From Nonomuraea sp. SYSU D8015 (GTDB taxonomy: Bacteria > Actinomycetota > Actinomycetes > Streptosporangiales > Streptosporangiaceae), in contig NZ_MU084033.1 in the NCBI RefSeq assembly GCF_008065375.1, positions 143,809 to 207,808 on the forward strand: a DNA stretch of 64,000 nucleotides, written 5' to 3'. Both the position numbers and the translations under genes were made by a program. This document shows, piece by piece, positions 38,295 through 46,690 of the stretch (positions are counted from its first letter, which is position 1; every line of letters begins with the position of its first letter). Under the pieces are notes generated by a model, which saw nothing but the letters and a program-made list of their open reading frames with translations, had not been told where the DNA came from and ran no database searches.

Positions 38295-39307
38295 GATGAG
38301 GGCTCCTGGGCCGGGTCGGGGTAGGGCTGGGCGTAGATGAGAGCGCAGCTCTTGGTGATGCGTTCGATCTCGTGGGGCGCGAGGTGGCGGGCTGCTGCCT
38401 CCTGGGGGGTGATGGGGTTGGCGGGCTCGCCCCGATCGTTGGAGGAGCGGTTGACGGCGTGGGCGAGTTTCCATCCGAGGTCGTACTCGTAGGCCTGGCG
38501 GGAGGTGAGGGGGCCTCGGGTGGTGTGAATGTTCTGGGCGCGGACCCATGCGCGGGCCTGGGCTTTGCTGTGGCGTACGCCCTGTTGGATGCTCTCGATG
38601 GTGCGTTTGATTTGGGCGGCGGCTTGCCTGGCGGTGGGAGCCTCTGCCAGGTGGCCGCCGGCGGACAGGCAGGCTCCTTCGACAACCCACCAGCGGGCGG
38701 GTTTGTAGGTGCTGGGCCGGTAGCGGAGTTTGACGGGGAGGGCGGTGTAGGCGTCGCGGAGGGTGGCGAACTGAGGGCTGTTGATGAGATCGGCGAGGGC
38801 GGTGCGCACCTTGATGAGCGTGAACGCGGCGTCCGTCCAGTAGGCGGGTGACTGGATGAAGCTGAGGAGGTCGAGGCTGCCTTCGAGGTGGTCGGTGTCG
38901 GGCTGGATGAACCACAGGGTTGAGTGGAGCTCATCGCACCCCACGTGGAAGACGACGCCGTCGTGCTGGAACCAACGCTCGCGGTAGCCGTTGGGGCGGC
39001 CGGTGACGGGGTGGCGCTTGGAGAGGCGGATCGCGGCGGCGTCGATCGCCTTCGCGGCCGGCCGGTCGCCTTCGCGGGGCGCGGGTTTGGCTGTCTCGTT
39101 TTCCCAGGTCACGTAATCGACGATGTCGGCGTGGCGGACGCGGATCCGGCCGTGGTGGTCGGTGTCCACCGTGACCGTGGTCGGGTTGACACGGACCACG
39201 GTCAGCTCCTGGATTTCGTGGCTCTCCTGGCTGGGCGAGGTGCCCACCCACACCCATCGAAAGACGCGGTCGCCGGGGATCAGGGCGGCGATCTGCTCGG
39301 GTGTCAT
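38291..39307 (-). CDS. Hypothetical protein, 338 aa
   Basis: The N-terminal ~65 residues look like a small SH3-like barrel (ALIPGDRVFRWVWVG, VNPTTVTVDTDHHGRIRVRH). The rest is mostly helical and basic. Coupled on both sides by ATGA. Unknown family. The barrel may bind nucleic acid; this is only an inference. Confidence 0.6.
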   Translation of the reverse strand: MTPEQIAALIPGDRVFRWVWVGTSPSQESHEIQELTVVRVNPTTVTVDTDHHGRIRVRHADIVDYVTWENETAKPAPREGDRPAAKAIDAAAIRLSKRHPVTGRPNGYRERWFQHDGVVFHVGCDELHSTLWFIQPDTDHLEGSLDLLSFIQSPAYWTDAAFTLIKVRTALADLINSPQFATLRDAYTALPVKLRYRPSTYKPARWWVVEGACLSAGGHLAEAPTARQAAAQIKRTIESIQQGVRHSKAQARAWVRAQNIHTTRGPLTSRQAYEYDLGWKLAHAVNRSSNDRGEPANPITPQEAAARHLAPHEIERITKSCALIYAQPYPDPAQEPSS

Positions 39308-39543
39308 TTCGCTCGCTCCAGTGCGGCGCGGTCAGCGTCGGTGAGGGTCATCTTGCGGGCTTCACCGTGGTGGCCGGTGTCCTGGTCGCTGATGTGGATG
39401 CAGTCGAGTTCGACGAGGGCGTCCACGTCGTCCTTGTTGAGGGCGTGGCCGGTGACGTCGGGGAAGGCGCTGTAGACCCATGTGCGGTCGTTGGTGGCCT
39501 TGGCCAGGAACGCGATCCGGGTCGGGGTCAGGCGGCGGGGCAT
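39304..39543 (-). CDS. Small hypothetical protein, 79 aa
   Basis: GAGGAGCTCCAGCCC precedes the ATG at 39543. MPRRLTPTRIAFLAKATNDR looks like an HTH-type start and LNKDDVDALVELDCIHI like a second helix, so a small winged helix is possible. Coupled by ATGA to the 338-aa gene. Confidence 0.6.
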   Translation of the reverse strand: MPRRLTPTRIAFLAKATNDRTWVYSAFPDVTGHALNKDDVDALVELDCIHISDQDTGHHGEARKMTLTDADRAALERAK

Positions 39544-39560
39544 GGGCTGGAGCTCCTCGT

Positions 39561-39752
39561 CTACCAGGTGAAGGGCGGAAGGATGTGGTCGAAGCGGCGG
39601 CGGAGGGCGGCTATATCGACGGAGAGGTCCTCGTCGTGGTCGTCGGCGGCCCGATAGAGGGCGGCGGCGAACACGCGGTTGAGGAGGGTCTGCTCGTCGC
39701 CGTCGAGCGTGATGCCGTCGAGGGTGACGGGCGGCCGGGGTGTGGTGCTCAT
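39561..39752 (-). CDS. Small hypothetical protein, 63 aa
   Basis: Coupled by ATGA to the upstream 275-aa gene. A helix (EQTLLNRVFAAALYRAADDH) dominates, and the end is RRRFDHILPPFTW. Function unknown. Confidence 0.6.
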   Translation of the reverse strand: MSTTPRPPVTLDGITLDGDEQTLLNRVFAAALYRAADDHDEDLSVDIAALRRRFDHILPPFTW

Positions 39753-40576
39753 CGGGGGCTGTCTTCCTTGGCTGCTGTGTGGGTGGGAATGAGGGAGGTG
39801 ATGGTGAAGGTCCCGAGGTTGTCGCCCATGAGGCGGTGCAGGTGCCCACCGCTGAGGTCACGCTCGACGTCTACGAAGACGGTCTCCAAGCCGTAGAACC
39901 GGGCGTATGCGTGGATGTGCCGGGCCAGGTCTTCAATGCTGTCGGCGTTGCTGGTCAGCGGGCGGATGTCGTGGGTGTTGCCGATCCGGTCGAAGGCGAC
40001 GAGGTAGCGGGCGGGCGGCCGATCGTTTGCGGCTTCGCGGGCCGGGATGAGGGGGTGCTCGCCACGTTCGAGGATGCGCTCTCGGATGGCTTGGCAGGCG
40101 GCGGAGATGGCGTCCTTGTAGCGGCGGTGGAGCGCCGGGGGATCGAGTCGGAGGGTGCGCTGGATGACTTCGGTGAGGAGCTCGTGCCGCTCTGCGAAGA
40201 GGGGATCAGGGGTGGAGGGGTAGGTGTCGGCCTGGATGCTGTCGCGCCAGATGAGGGCGGAGACTTCCACGTACTTGTTCTCGGCCTCGCCGATGGTTTC
40301 GACCGTCTCCTGACCACCGGTCATGGAGGGGATGGTGAAAGGGGAGCCGTCCGGCGCGGTGATCTCGCCGTAGTGGCCCCAGTCGAGGGCGGCGCCTCCC
40401 CTGCTGCTGATGTGCCACACGTTGTAGTCGGCGCCTTGGGCGAAGAGCAGCTTTCGCTCGGCGAGCCAGGCGCGGGTGTTCGGCTTGACCCAGTGGACGC
40501 CACCGCCTGCGGAGGCGGATTCGAGTGCCGCGCGTTGTGCGGGGCTGAGGGGGCGGGGCTTGTCGCTCTTGGCCAT
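39749..40576 (-). CDS. Hypothetical protein, 275 aa
   Basis: AGGAGCCACG precedes the ATG at 40576. Residues ~25-80 contain HWVKPNTRAWLAERKLLFAQ and later YNVWHISSRGGAALDW, and the C-terminal part has a beta-strand-rich end (GNTHDIRPLTSNADS, ETVFVDVERDLSGGHLH). First gene of the tightly coupled operon 40576-37550. I do not recognise it. Confidence 0.6.
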   Translation of the reverse strand: MAKSDKPRPLSPAQRAALESASAGGGVHWVKPNTRAWLAERKLLFAQGADYNVWHISSRGGAALDWGHYGEITAPDGSPFTIPSMTGGQETVETIGEAENKYVEVSALIWRDSIQADTYPSTPDPLFAERHELLTEVIQRTLRLDPPALHRRYKDAISAACQAIRERILERGEHPLIPAREAANDRPPARYLVAFDRIGNTHDIRPLTSNADSIEDLARHIHAYARFYGLETVFVDVERDLSGGHLHRLMGDNLGTFTITSLIPTHTAAKEDSPR

Positions 40577-40776
40577 CGTGGCTCCTGGCGTCTCGTTGGC
40601 GGGGCAGATGCGGCCGGGCGGGTGCCCGGCGGCCGGGGCGATCAGTTTCTGTACGAGCAGCGGATCCACCTGGGGACGTACTGCTCAGAGGTGATGCCGA
40701 GGGGCGGCCGGGACGCCGGCGAGTTCGGCGTCCCAGCCGTGGCACTCGGGGTTGGTGGCAAGCCGGTCAGGGTCGA

Positions 40777-41367
40777 TCAGCCGGATTTCGCCGCGGTGCC
40801 CGGAGAAGGCGGCGAGGCAGTGAGGAAGAGCGCCGGTGGGCGCGGCCGCGCGTCAGTCCTTACGCGTGGGGTTTGGGCTCGGCCGCGTCCGGCGGCAGGG
40901 GCGCCGTAGATGCCGTTGGTCGCGTCGTGCGCTGCGTGAAGCCAGAAGCCGTCGCCGTGCTCGTCGCTGTAACGGTTGCCGAGTTCCCAGCCCTGCACGC
41001 GGGCGAGATCGTCCCATGTCCACTGTCGCGCCGAGGACGACCAACCCGTCTCAGGCTTGTTCATGATGCACGGCTCGCCCGATTCGGCGATGCGTACCAG
41101 GACGTCGCGGGTGAACGAGCGAAGCGTGGGCGGTTCCGCCGTCATGATCGGGCATGCGTCGCATCGCCCGTCGTTGACGCACGCTCCGAACTCCGGCCAC
41201 GATGCCCGGCGGGTGTCGTGTGACTCGAACAGCTTCACGTACGAGCGGGGTCGCAGAGCACAGTGCGCTTTGCTGTCAGCCATGGGAGCGTTGAGGGAAA
41301 GCCGGTTCCGGCCTTTTCCATCGGGACCGGAGCGCTGTGGCGCCGGAGGTTGGAGGTAAATCGGCAT
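40777..41367 (-). CDS. Hypothetical protein with Cys cluster, 196 aa
   Basis: CCCGAAAAGGGAGACCG precedes the ATG. The centre has GACVNDGRCDACPIM, a likely metal site, then a helix and WELGNRYSDEHGDGFWLHAA. The C-terminus is Pro/Arg-rich. Its promoter region carries CATATG site 2, about 100 bases upstream of the start. Confidence 0.6.
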   Translation of the reverse strand: MPIYLQPPAPQRSGPDGKGRNRLSLNAPMADSKAHCALRPRSYVKLFESHDTRRASWPEFGACVNDGRCDACPIMTAEPPTLRSFTRDVLVRIAESGEPCIMNKPETGWSSSARQWTWDDLARVQGWELGNRYSDEHGDGFWLHAAHDATNGIYGAPAAGRGRAQTPRVRTDARPRPPALFLTASPPSPGTAAKSG

Positions 41368-41462
41368 CGGTCTCCCTTTTCGGGTGCAGTGGGTCATGGA
41401 AGGTGCGGTAGTGCCGCTGGGTTACCGAGATCACGCCAGGTCAGCCCTACTCTTTTGAGAAG

Positions 41463-41476
41463 TTTCCATATGGAAA
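41463..41476. promoter_or_regulatory. CATATG palindrome, site 2
   Basis: Perfect TTTCCATATGGAAA, 17 bases past the stop of the 154-aa gene and about 90 bases before the next start. Confidence 0.7.
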
Positions 41477-41492
41477 GTCGCAGCAGGCAGGC

Positions 41493-41957
41493 CTACGCGT
41501 TGAAGAACACTTTCGGCGTAGGAGGCATCAGGGCTCCTGGCCGTGGTCGGTGACCGTAGCCGGCTCCACGTAGCTGCCTCCCCCGCCGGGGATCGACACG
41601 GAAATGTGCGATGACCGTGAGATCGCCGCCGAGCTCGGCCCGGTACACCACATCGTCCCTGTGGCCTTGTCGCCAGAGATAGACGCCGGTCGACGCCGGG
41701 GTGACGACCTCGGACTTGAATAGCGCTTCTAGATCATTGCTGTGGCGGGGGCCGCGGCTGAGGCGCAGCGTGGCGGCGAGGTTTTCCGCCTTCCACTCCT
41801 CCACGCCACGCTCGACCAGAAGTGGCACTGCGTCCTTCTTCATAGTGGTGATGACCAGCAACGTGGCAGGGAGCATACGGTGTTCGCCGGTGACGGCCTG
41901 GCGCCAATCGTCGGGCAGGTACGCACCGTGGTTGATGAATACCTTGAGCTTGGCCAT
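41493..41957 (-). CDS. Hypothetical protein coupled to the DUF262 gene, 154 aa
   Basis: Its ATG shares a base with the TAA of the DUF262 gene (TAATG). The sequence begins MAKLKVFINHGAYLPDDWRQ, with an alpha/beta look, then a helical part (EEWKAENLAATLRLSRG) and a basic tail. It may be a partner of the DUF262 protein. No known catalytic motif. Confidence 0.6.
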   Translation of the reverse strand: MAKLKVFINHGAYLPDDWRQAVTGEHRMLPATLLVITTMKKDAVPLLVERGVEEWKAENLAATLRLSRGPRHSNDLEALFKSEVVTPASTGVYLWRQGHRDDVVYRAELGGDLTVIAHFRVDPRRGRQLRGAGYGHRPRPGALMPPTPKVFFNA

Positions 41958-42568
41958 TATTCGTCTCCCTCAGCGATGCGCGCGGCGCGGGCGATGTCCT
42001 CGTTGGTCTGGGCGGTGCCGTAGCCATTGACGCGCAAATAGATGGCGGCCTCTTCCTCGATCGTCCTTACGTGCGCTTCGGCAACCGGTAGGGCAACGAG
42101 GTCGAATGTGATCTGGGCTTCATCATGGAGGTCCTGGAAGTGGAGGTACGGGCCGGTGTCGCCGTATTCCTCGGCCAGTGCTGTGCCAGGTTCGATGGTG
42201 GTTACGCGGATGACGTCGGCGCTGGGGAACCAGGAGGCGGGCACCATGAACTCGTTGTCGAGCCAGCGGCGCATGGTCGTCAGCCGCTGCTGTCCGTCGA
42301 TGATGACGCGCGTGGGTAGCTTCTCGCCGCCCGGTCGCCGGCTGCCGCGGTTGTTGCTGATGATCGCAGGGATCGGGATGCCTTTGAGCAGGCTCTCGAT
42401 GAGGGCGATCTGCTGGTCAAGCGTCCACACGGGCGCGCGCTGGTATGGCACGTGTGGCGGGTCCCAGGCCAGTGTGCCGCGCCGCCACTGGTTAATGAGC
42501 TGGGTGAGCGGTTCGTTGGTCGGGCTGAGCTTCAGCAATTCGATCGGCTTGACGGTGTGGCGAGTCAT
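41957..42568 (-). CDS. Standalone DUF262 (GmrS N-terminal-like, ParB-fold) protein, 203 aa
   Basis: PYQRAPVWTLDQQIALIESL at residues 41-60, IPIPAII at 64-70 and VIIDGQQRLTTMRRW at 88-102 give the DUF262 nucleotide-binding motifs. YLRVNGYGTAQTNEDIARA near the end fits the family's N-G-T loop. GmrSD-type enzymes, which cut modified DNA, fuse this domain to a DUF1524 nuclease; no HNH nuclease follows here. GAAGGGACCATCA precedes the ATG. It may sense nucleotides or modified DNA, or antagonise host systems. Confidence 0.8.
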   Translation of the reverse strand: MTRHTVKPIELLKLSPTNEPLTQLINQWRRGTLAWDPPHVPYQRAPVWTLDQQIALIESLLKGIPIPAIISNNRGSRRPGGEKLPTRVIIDGQQRLTTMRRWLDNEFMVPASWFPSADVIRVTTIEPGTALAEEYGDTGPYLHFQDLHDEAQITFDLVALPVAEAHVRTIEEEAAIYLRVNGYGTAQTNEDIARAARIAEGDE

Positions 42569-42905
42569 TGATGGTCCCTTCGGCGATCAGGCGGGCGTTA
42601 TCGAGGTTCGCGGTTCGTCTGGGCGGGCCCAGCGGAATTTAGGGAGCACACCCAGGAGCTGTTCCTGCAGGGTGCGCAACTTGGCGTCGACGCGTGGAGT
42701 GTGCAGTTAAGGGCGGCGCCGCACCGCGTGGGATTGGTTGAGGCCGTTATGTAACCAGAAAAGGCCAAGCAATGGGGGAAGGGGCTATTTCGATCCCCCA
42801 GGAAGACAATTCTGCGGTGAGGCCTATCAGCGGTGTGCGGGGCGCGAAACCACGCTGTTGATGTACGCCAGGTATTCCGTAAGGGAGAGCTGCGCAGGGC
42901 TGGGC
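42569..42905. other. Gap without a supported gene
   Basis: Upstream region of the DUF262 gene. AT-richer patch around 42745-42800 suggests a promoter. No palindrome of the CATATG type. Confidence 0.35.
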
Positions 42906-43124
42906 TTACTTGCCTTCGTCAATACCGTACTCCTCGCGCACCATGGCGATAATTTCGTCCGCCTGAGCCAGATACTTATTGCGCGCGCGCTCGGATAGCA
43001 CCAGCTGCCAGTATCTGTCGAGGGTGATCGAGTGGGGGTGGCTGAATTTCACCCCCGAGGCCCGGCGGGCCAGCGCGCGGGCCACACGCTCGCGCAGGGT
43101 GGTTGCTGCATGTGTGGTCATCAT
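42906..43124 (-). CDS. Small hypothetical protein, 72 aa
   Basis: AGGAAGACG precedes two ATGs. The protein is basic and helical (LRERVARALARRASGVKFSH, RNKYLAQADEIIAMVREEY). CATATG site 3 lies ~110 bases upstream. Confidence 0.6.
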   Translation of the reverse strand: MMTTHAATTLRERVARALARRASGVKFSHPHSITLDRYWQLVLSERARNKYLAQADEIIAMVREEYGIDEGK

Positions 43125-43235
43125 CGTCTTCCTATCTGTCGGCTTGAGGGTCGTGTCTCGCGGCGCTGGCGCTGCACTGCCTAGAAAGCGGCATGTCGCT
43201 GGAGGAGCCGGTCCCGCCACTTCGGCTGTCAGTAG

Positions 43236-43248
43236 TTCCCATATGGAA
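43236..43248. promoter_or_regulatory. CATATG palindrome, site 3 (one extra base)
   Basis: TTCCCATATGGAA, the palindrome with one inserted C. Site 5 shows the mirror image of the same insertion. It lies 20 bases past the minus-strand stop at 43268. Confidence 0.6.
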
Positions 43249-43267
43249 GTTCTCTGCGAGTCTTCAG

Positions 43268-43660
43268 TCAGTCGTTCTCACTCAGGTAGTCCTCAGGTCG
43301 GTCAACTTGGACCAGGCCCATCAGTTCCCGCAGCATCCGCACGCCGTGCGATCGGTCGCCGTACTTGTCGACGAACCCCTTGCACATCGCACCGAACATC
43401 CGCGTGGCGAAGTGGTGGCCGAACCGGCCGTGCAGCAGGGTGTCGTGGCAGGTGATCCAGCCGCCCACGTTCAGGGTCTGCTCGACGAGGTCCTTCAGCC
43501 TGCCCGACCGCAGGTCCATACGGTTGCCAGGATGGAAGATGCACGTCGTGCACTGCTCCCGCAGGACCTGCGGCCCGTGGGGGCCGATGACCGAGGTCGG
43601 GGGCACGATCTCCCATGCGTCCTCGGTCTCGTCGTCCAGTTCGTCGGCCGGCTCGGTCAT
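43268..43660 (-). CDS. Actinophage-type Cys-rich small protein, 130 aa
   Basis: Contains QCTTCIFHPGNRMDLRSGRL, then WITCHDTL and MCKGFVDKYG. This CxxCIFxPGN...ITCHxTL pattern is one I know as a common small protein of actinobacteriophages and their integrated relatives; its role is unknown. The Cys/His residues probably bind zinc. The start overlaps the stop of the 168-aa gene. Confidence 0.7.
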   Translation of the reverse strand: MTEPADELDDETEDAWEIVPPTSVIGPHGPQVLREQCTTCIFHPGNRMDLRSGRLKDLVEQTLNVGGWITCHDTLLHGRFGHHFATRMFGAMCKGFVDKYGDRSHGVRMLRELMGLVQVDRPEDYLSEND

Positions 43661-44163
43661 CCCGGCATCTCCTCGAGGGTGCGCTCGACGGTGGCAGCGG
43701 TGATGGGCCACATACGGTCGCTGTGCTCGCTGGTGCTGACGTACACCTTCGTCCGGCCGAACTTGACGACCTTGAGGGGGATGCCGTGGAGGTGCGCGGG
43801 GCCGTCGAAGGAGGTCTTACGGGCCAGGACGATGTCGCCCTGCTGCAGGATGATCCCACGGGTGTCGGCGAAGTACCGCACGTTGCGCTGGTGGCCCTCG
43901 CAGTCGCGTTGGGCCTTGCTCCTGGTGCCGTTGCTGCCGAGCCAACCGCAGCGGCAGACGCCTTTGTAGACGGACGTCCGGCCGGAGCCGCCGACCCAGG
44001 TCCCGCGGGGTCGGTCGTCGTGGACCATCCAGTAGGCGCCACCGTGTTCCGGGTCGTGGTGCTCGCGCTTGCGCGGGTTGGGGTCGCCTGTGTGGCCCTT
44101 GGTACGGCGGCAGATGTAGCTGATGCCGCTTTCGACGTAGGGAGTGTTGCAGAGGTCGCTCAT
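43657..44163 (-). CDS. Hypothetical Cys/His-rich protein, 168 aa
   Basis: N-terminal YICRRTKGHTGDPNPRKREH and later CRCGWLGSNGTRSKAQRDC with EGH suggest two zinc-binding units. The C-terminal ~65 residues form a KOW/SH3-like stretch (QQGDIVLARKTSF, IPLKVVKFGRTKVYV). Coupled to the next gene by ATGA. Confidence 0.6.
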   Translation of the reverse strand: MSDLCNTPYVESGISYICRRTKGHTGDPNPRKREHHDPEHGGAYWMVHDDRPRGTWVGGSGRTSVYKGVCRCGWLGSNGTRSKAQRDCEGHQRNVRYFADTRGIILQQGDIVLARKTSFDGPAHLHGIPLKVVKFGRTKVYVSTSEHSDRMWPITAATVERTLEEMPG

Positions 44164-44433
44164 GGGTTCCCTTCAAATGGTGCGTGGTGGGTGCCCCGCC
44201 GGGCCGGGGGCGGTGGTGCAAGGGCTTGCGCCGCATCTTCCGCTCGCATGCGTCCTCGAGCTCCTCCGTGGAGGACCTATCCCGCGCCGAGGTCGTGCAT
44301 GACGCGGTGTGCGCGCTAAGACTGCTGGTTGATCTCCTCGGCCTACTCTGCGGGCCGCGAGAATCGTGTCGACTGAGCGGCGCCCGGCTCGCTCGATCGC
44401 CTGGCGCCGGTGCGCTCCTGGCATGTGGCGTAC

Positions 44434-44459
44434 ACCGCACGCGGCAGGCCGCGTGCGGT
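44434..44459 (-). terminator. ACCGCACGCGGC / GCCGCGTGCGGT hairpin
   Basis: An almost perfect stem of 11-12 bp with a 2-4 base loop, downstream of the 44679-45374 gene. Confidence 0.6.
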
Positions 44460-44655
44460 CACCGTTCGCAGCTCGACTCTCGGGATTGCAGTGCAACTGG
44501 GGCGTCGAAGTGCGCGGTGTCTTTACGGATCGCCTTTGCAGGTCGAGTGTCGAGTGCGCTCCGCGTGCGTGGCCTCGTGTCCTTTGACGGGGCTCGGGCG
44601 GCAACGCCTGGGCGCCGCCCATCTCCCCACCGGCCTGGGGCCTGCCTTAGCTAAC

Positions 44656-44669
44656 TTTCCATATGGAAA
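44656..44669. promoter_or_regulatory. CATATG palindrome, site 4
   Basis: Perfect TTTCCATATGGAAA, flanked by AC and CT, 10 bases past the stop of the 44679-45374 gene. Confidence 0.7.
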
Positions 44670-44678
44670 CTCTGGAGT

Positions 44679-45374
44679 CTAGCGCGAGCGCAGGTTGTGC
44701 ATGTCTCTGCGTGCTCGGTGCGGTTGCGTGTGAACGTCCTTGGCGTACTGGACGGCCGCCAGCAGCAAATGGTCGACGGAACGGCTCTTCGCGGCGTCGA
44801 TGGCCATCCGAGCCAAGACACCAGCTGGGACGCGCGGTGCACCGCGTACGGGCAGACCACGTGCCCCCAACTCATCGCGGACCCACTGCCGGCGCAAGTC
44901 CAGATGCTTGTCGGTGGTGCTTGGAACCATCGAAAGCGCCTGCTCTTCAAGGTTCTGCACCAGAGAGTGGTAATCGTGGGCAGCGCCGCGGGAGAGCTGA
45001 TCATAGCGATCGGCCACCGTGGCGGGCAGGTAAAAGTCCACCGGCTTGTGAACGGCGATGTTGTCTCCGACCCGGATGCCCTGCCCGGCCAGCTTGTGCC
45101 CCTGGATCGTCTGCCAGGTGTAGCGGATGATCTCTATGCCCGTCGGCGGATCCTCGTCGAGGAGCGTGAGGACCGCCGTGGCGATGACGTCGCTGCAACT
45201 CGCTGGCGGACGATCGTCGAGTCCGAGCAGCCGCAACTGCCCGCTCTTCCGCTCGATGCCAGGCAGCGGCTTGTCTTTGAGCAGCCGGTCCCGCCACTTC
45301 TGAACAATCGTGGATTGCCTGGCGGTCAAACGACCGGTGGAGTAATGCCGAGGCGGGCGATTGTCACTTTCCAT
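44679..45374 (-). CDS. Hypothetical protein, start codon inside a CATATG palindrome, 231 aa
   Basis: The ATG at 45374 is the ATG of CATATG site 5, so the operator covers the translation start. Mostly helical: TARQSTIVQKWRDRLLKD at the N-terminus, then VIATAVLTLLDED and RVPAGVLARMAIDAAKSRSV. No ribosome site precedes it, which would fit a leaderless message. It is flanked on both sides by CATATG sites and is divergent from the 45650 gene, the classical place for a self-regulated repressor; a DNA-binding role is inference. Confidence 0.55.
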   Translation of the reverse strand: MESDNRPPRHYSTGRLTARQSTIVQKWRDRLLKDKPLPGIERKSGQLRLLGLDDRPPASCSDVIATAVLTLLDEDPPTGIEIIRYTWQTIQGHKLAGQGIRVGDNIAVHKPVDFYLPATVADRYDQLSRGAAHDYHSLVQNLEEQALSMVPSTTDKHLDLRRQWVRDELGARGLPVRGAPRVPAGVLARMAIDAAKSRSVDHLLLAAVQYAKDVHTQPHRARRDMHNLRSR

Positions 45375-45381
45375 ATGGGAA
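45368..45381. promoter_or_regulatory. CATATG palindrome, site 5 (one extra base)
   Basis: TTTCCATATGGGAA, overlapping the start codon of the 231-aa minus-strand gene. Confidence 0.65.
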
Positions 45382-45532
45382 GTTCTACTGTGGCCCGCGT
45401 CAGCTCGCAACCGCGCAGCGGCGCCATTGAGGCCATGGCGAGGTCCTTATCTGAGGCAGCCCGAGCGCTCGCCCGGCCGACGACCGCTATCCACGCCCTC
45501 GAACCGGAGCTCGGCCGCCGCTATTGCGAAAG

Positions 45533-45546
45533 TTTCCATATGGAAA
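45533..45546. promoter_or_regulatory. CATATG palindrome, site 6
   Basis: Perfect TTTCCATATGGAAA in the divergent region, 104 bases before the plus-strand start at 45650. Confidence 0.7.
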
Positions 45547-45649
45547 GCTCTAATCGAATTATGCCTCCGGATGCGGCTGGGCCGCCGCGGTGCGACGATA
45601 CGGCTGCGATACCTTCACTCGAAGACATGTTCGGGACATGGAGGCGTGC

Positions 45650-46348
45650 ATGGCCTCACCTGAGGTACGGCTCCGGCCAGTGATGGTGGCGGCAGAGCTG
45701 ACCGGAGCTCGCGACATGCCCGGCTGGGTGCGTGAGCTCCGTCAGCAGGCTGGCCGCAAAGAGGCGCTGGTGGTCTCGTGGATGGAGGAAAAGACCGGAT
45801 ACCGGGGTGGTTTAGTAGAGCACGGGCCCGCGTGGCTGCCCATGGAACGCATCCGATGGATCCACCGTAAGGATCTCGCTGCGCTAGTAGCTGCCATGAC
45901 ATCGGCCGGCGACGACTCACCTGTGGGCATCGAACGTGCGTACGATGAAGGCATGTATCTGCCGGAGTGGCCCGACGCCGTGCGGCCTCCCAGCGATCCC
46001 GACTGGGAGGAATCCGTCCGGGCCTGGCTCCTGGACCAGGTCGTGCCGTACGAGTGGCGTTTCTATGAAGTTCTCTGCCGGCACCCGCTCGCGCTGGCCC
46101 GCATGGCGGACCACTACATCGAGGCCGCGATCGAGGCGGCAAGAACGGGATATCGGCAGGCGCCTATGGACCTTAAGGGCCACCCCGAGACCGTCGTCGA
46201 GGAAGTGCGCGAGGTCTACAGTGCCGAAGGCCCACGGCTGATCGCCCTGTCCCGAGGACTCAAGGCCGTGCGGCAAGCCTTGCGTGGGGAAGCGTTCGTC
46301 GAAACTTTGCGGAGGCAGGGCCGGGCCTCTGCTCCCGGGTCGACCTAA
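45650..46348 (+). CDS. Hypothetical protein, 232 aa, the only plus-strand gene of this section
   Basis: GGAGG is placed five bases before the ATG at 45650. The protein is acidic and helical: RKEALVVSWMEEKTG, LPMERIRWIHRKDLAALVAA, and a C-terminal GPRLIALSRGLKAVRQALRG. It is transcribed away from the 231-aa gene across sites 5 and 6, so it is probably controlled together with it. No family recognised. Confidence 0.6.
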   Translation: MASPEVRLRPVMVAAELTGARDMPGWVRELRQQAGRKEALVVSWMEEKTGYRGGLVEHGPAWLPMERIRWIHRKDLAALVAAMTSAGDDSPVGIERAYDEGMYLPEWPDAVRPPSDPDWEESVRAWLLDQVVPYEWRFYEVLCRHPLALARMADHYIEAAIEAARTGYRQAPMDLKGHPETVVEEVREVYSAEGPRLIALSRGLKAVRQALRGEAFVETLRRQGRASAPGST

Positions 46349-46447
46349 CAGCGCTCGATCGGCTCTGTTGCGCGACCTTTACGTTCCGGTACGGCCGTGC
46401 GGTCGACTGCCATCCCTGGCGATGTACAGGATGGTACGGATGCTTGT

Positions 46448-46690
46448 TCAGGCGCTGCGTCGCGTGGGGATCGCGGGGTTTCGGGCTTCCCACCTGGCGA
46501 TCAACTCTTCATCGCGTGCACGGTCCCCAGCGAGGTCCCGCGCGTCGAGGGCGGTGACCAGATGATCGTCATATCCGGGGTCACCGGGCCGTATGCGCAC
46601 GGCGCCATCGGCGTGCAGGCCATCGATATCGGCATGGAGTGGTACAAGAAGAGCCCCGTCCTCTTCGCGGATCGCCGTCCAGGCGCTCAT
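46448..46690 (-). CDS. Small hypothetical protein coupled to the metalloprotein gene, 80 aa
   Basis: The ATG at 46690 overlaps the stop of the metalloprotein gene. An acidic N-terminal half (EDGALLVPLHADIDGLHADG) and a helical end. It could be an immunity or partner protein, but only the coupling supports that. Confidence 0.55.
   Translation of the reverse strand: MSAWTAIREEDGALLVPLHADIDGLHADGAVRIRPGDPGYDDHLVTALDARDLAGDRARDEELIARWEARNPAIPTRRSA

Larger units (their letters stand above)
44164..44678. other. Gap with a hairpin and a palindrome
   Basis: Upstream region of the 168-aa gene. It holds the hairpin at 44434-44459 and CATATG site 4 at 44656. Plus-strand ORFs here are shadows without ribosome sites. 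Confidence 0.4.

Noticed and set aside
45376..45683. Plus-strand ORF starting in palindrome site 5 (about 102 codons)
   Set aside because: No ribosome site and it overlaps the well-started 45650 gene; the ATG comes from the palindrome itself.
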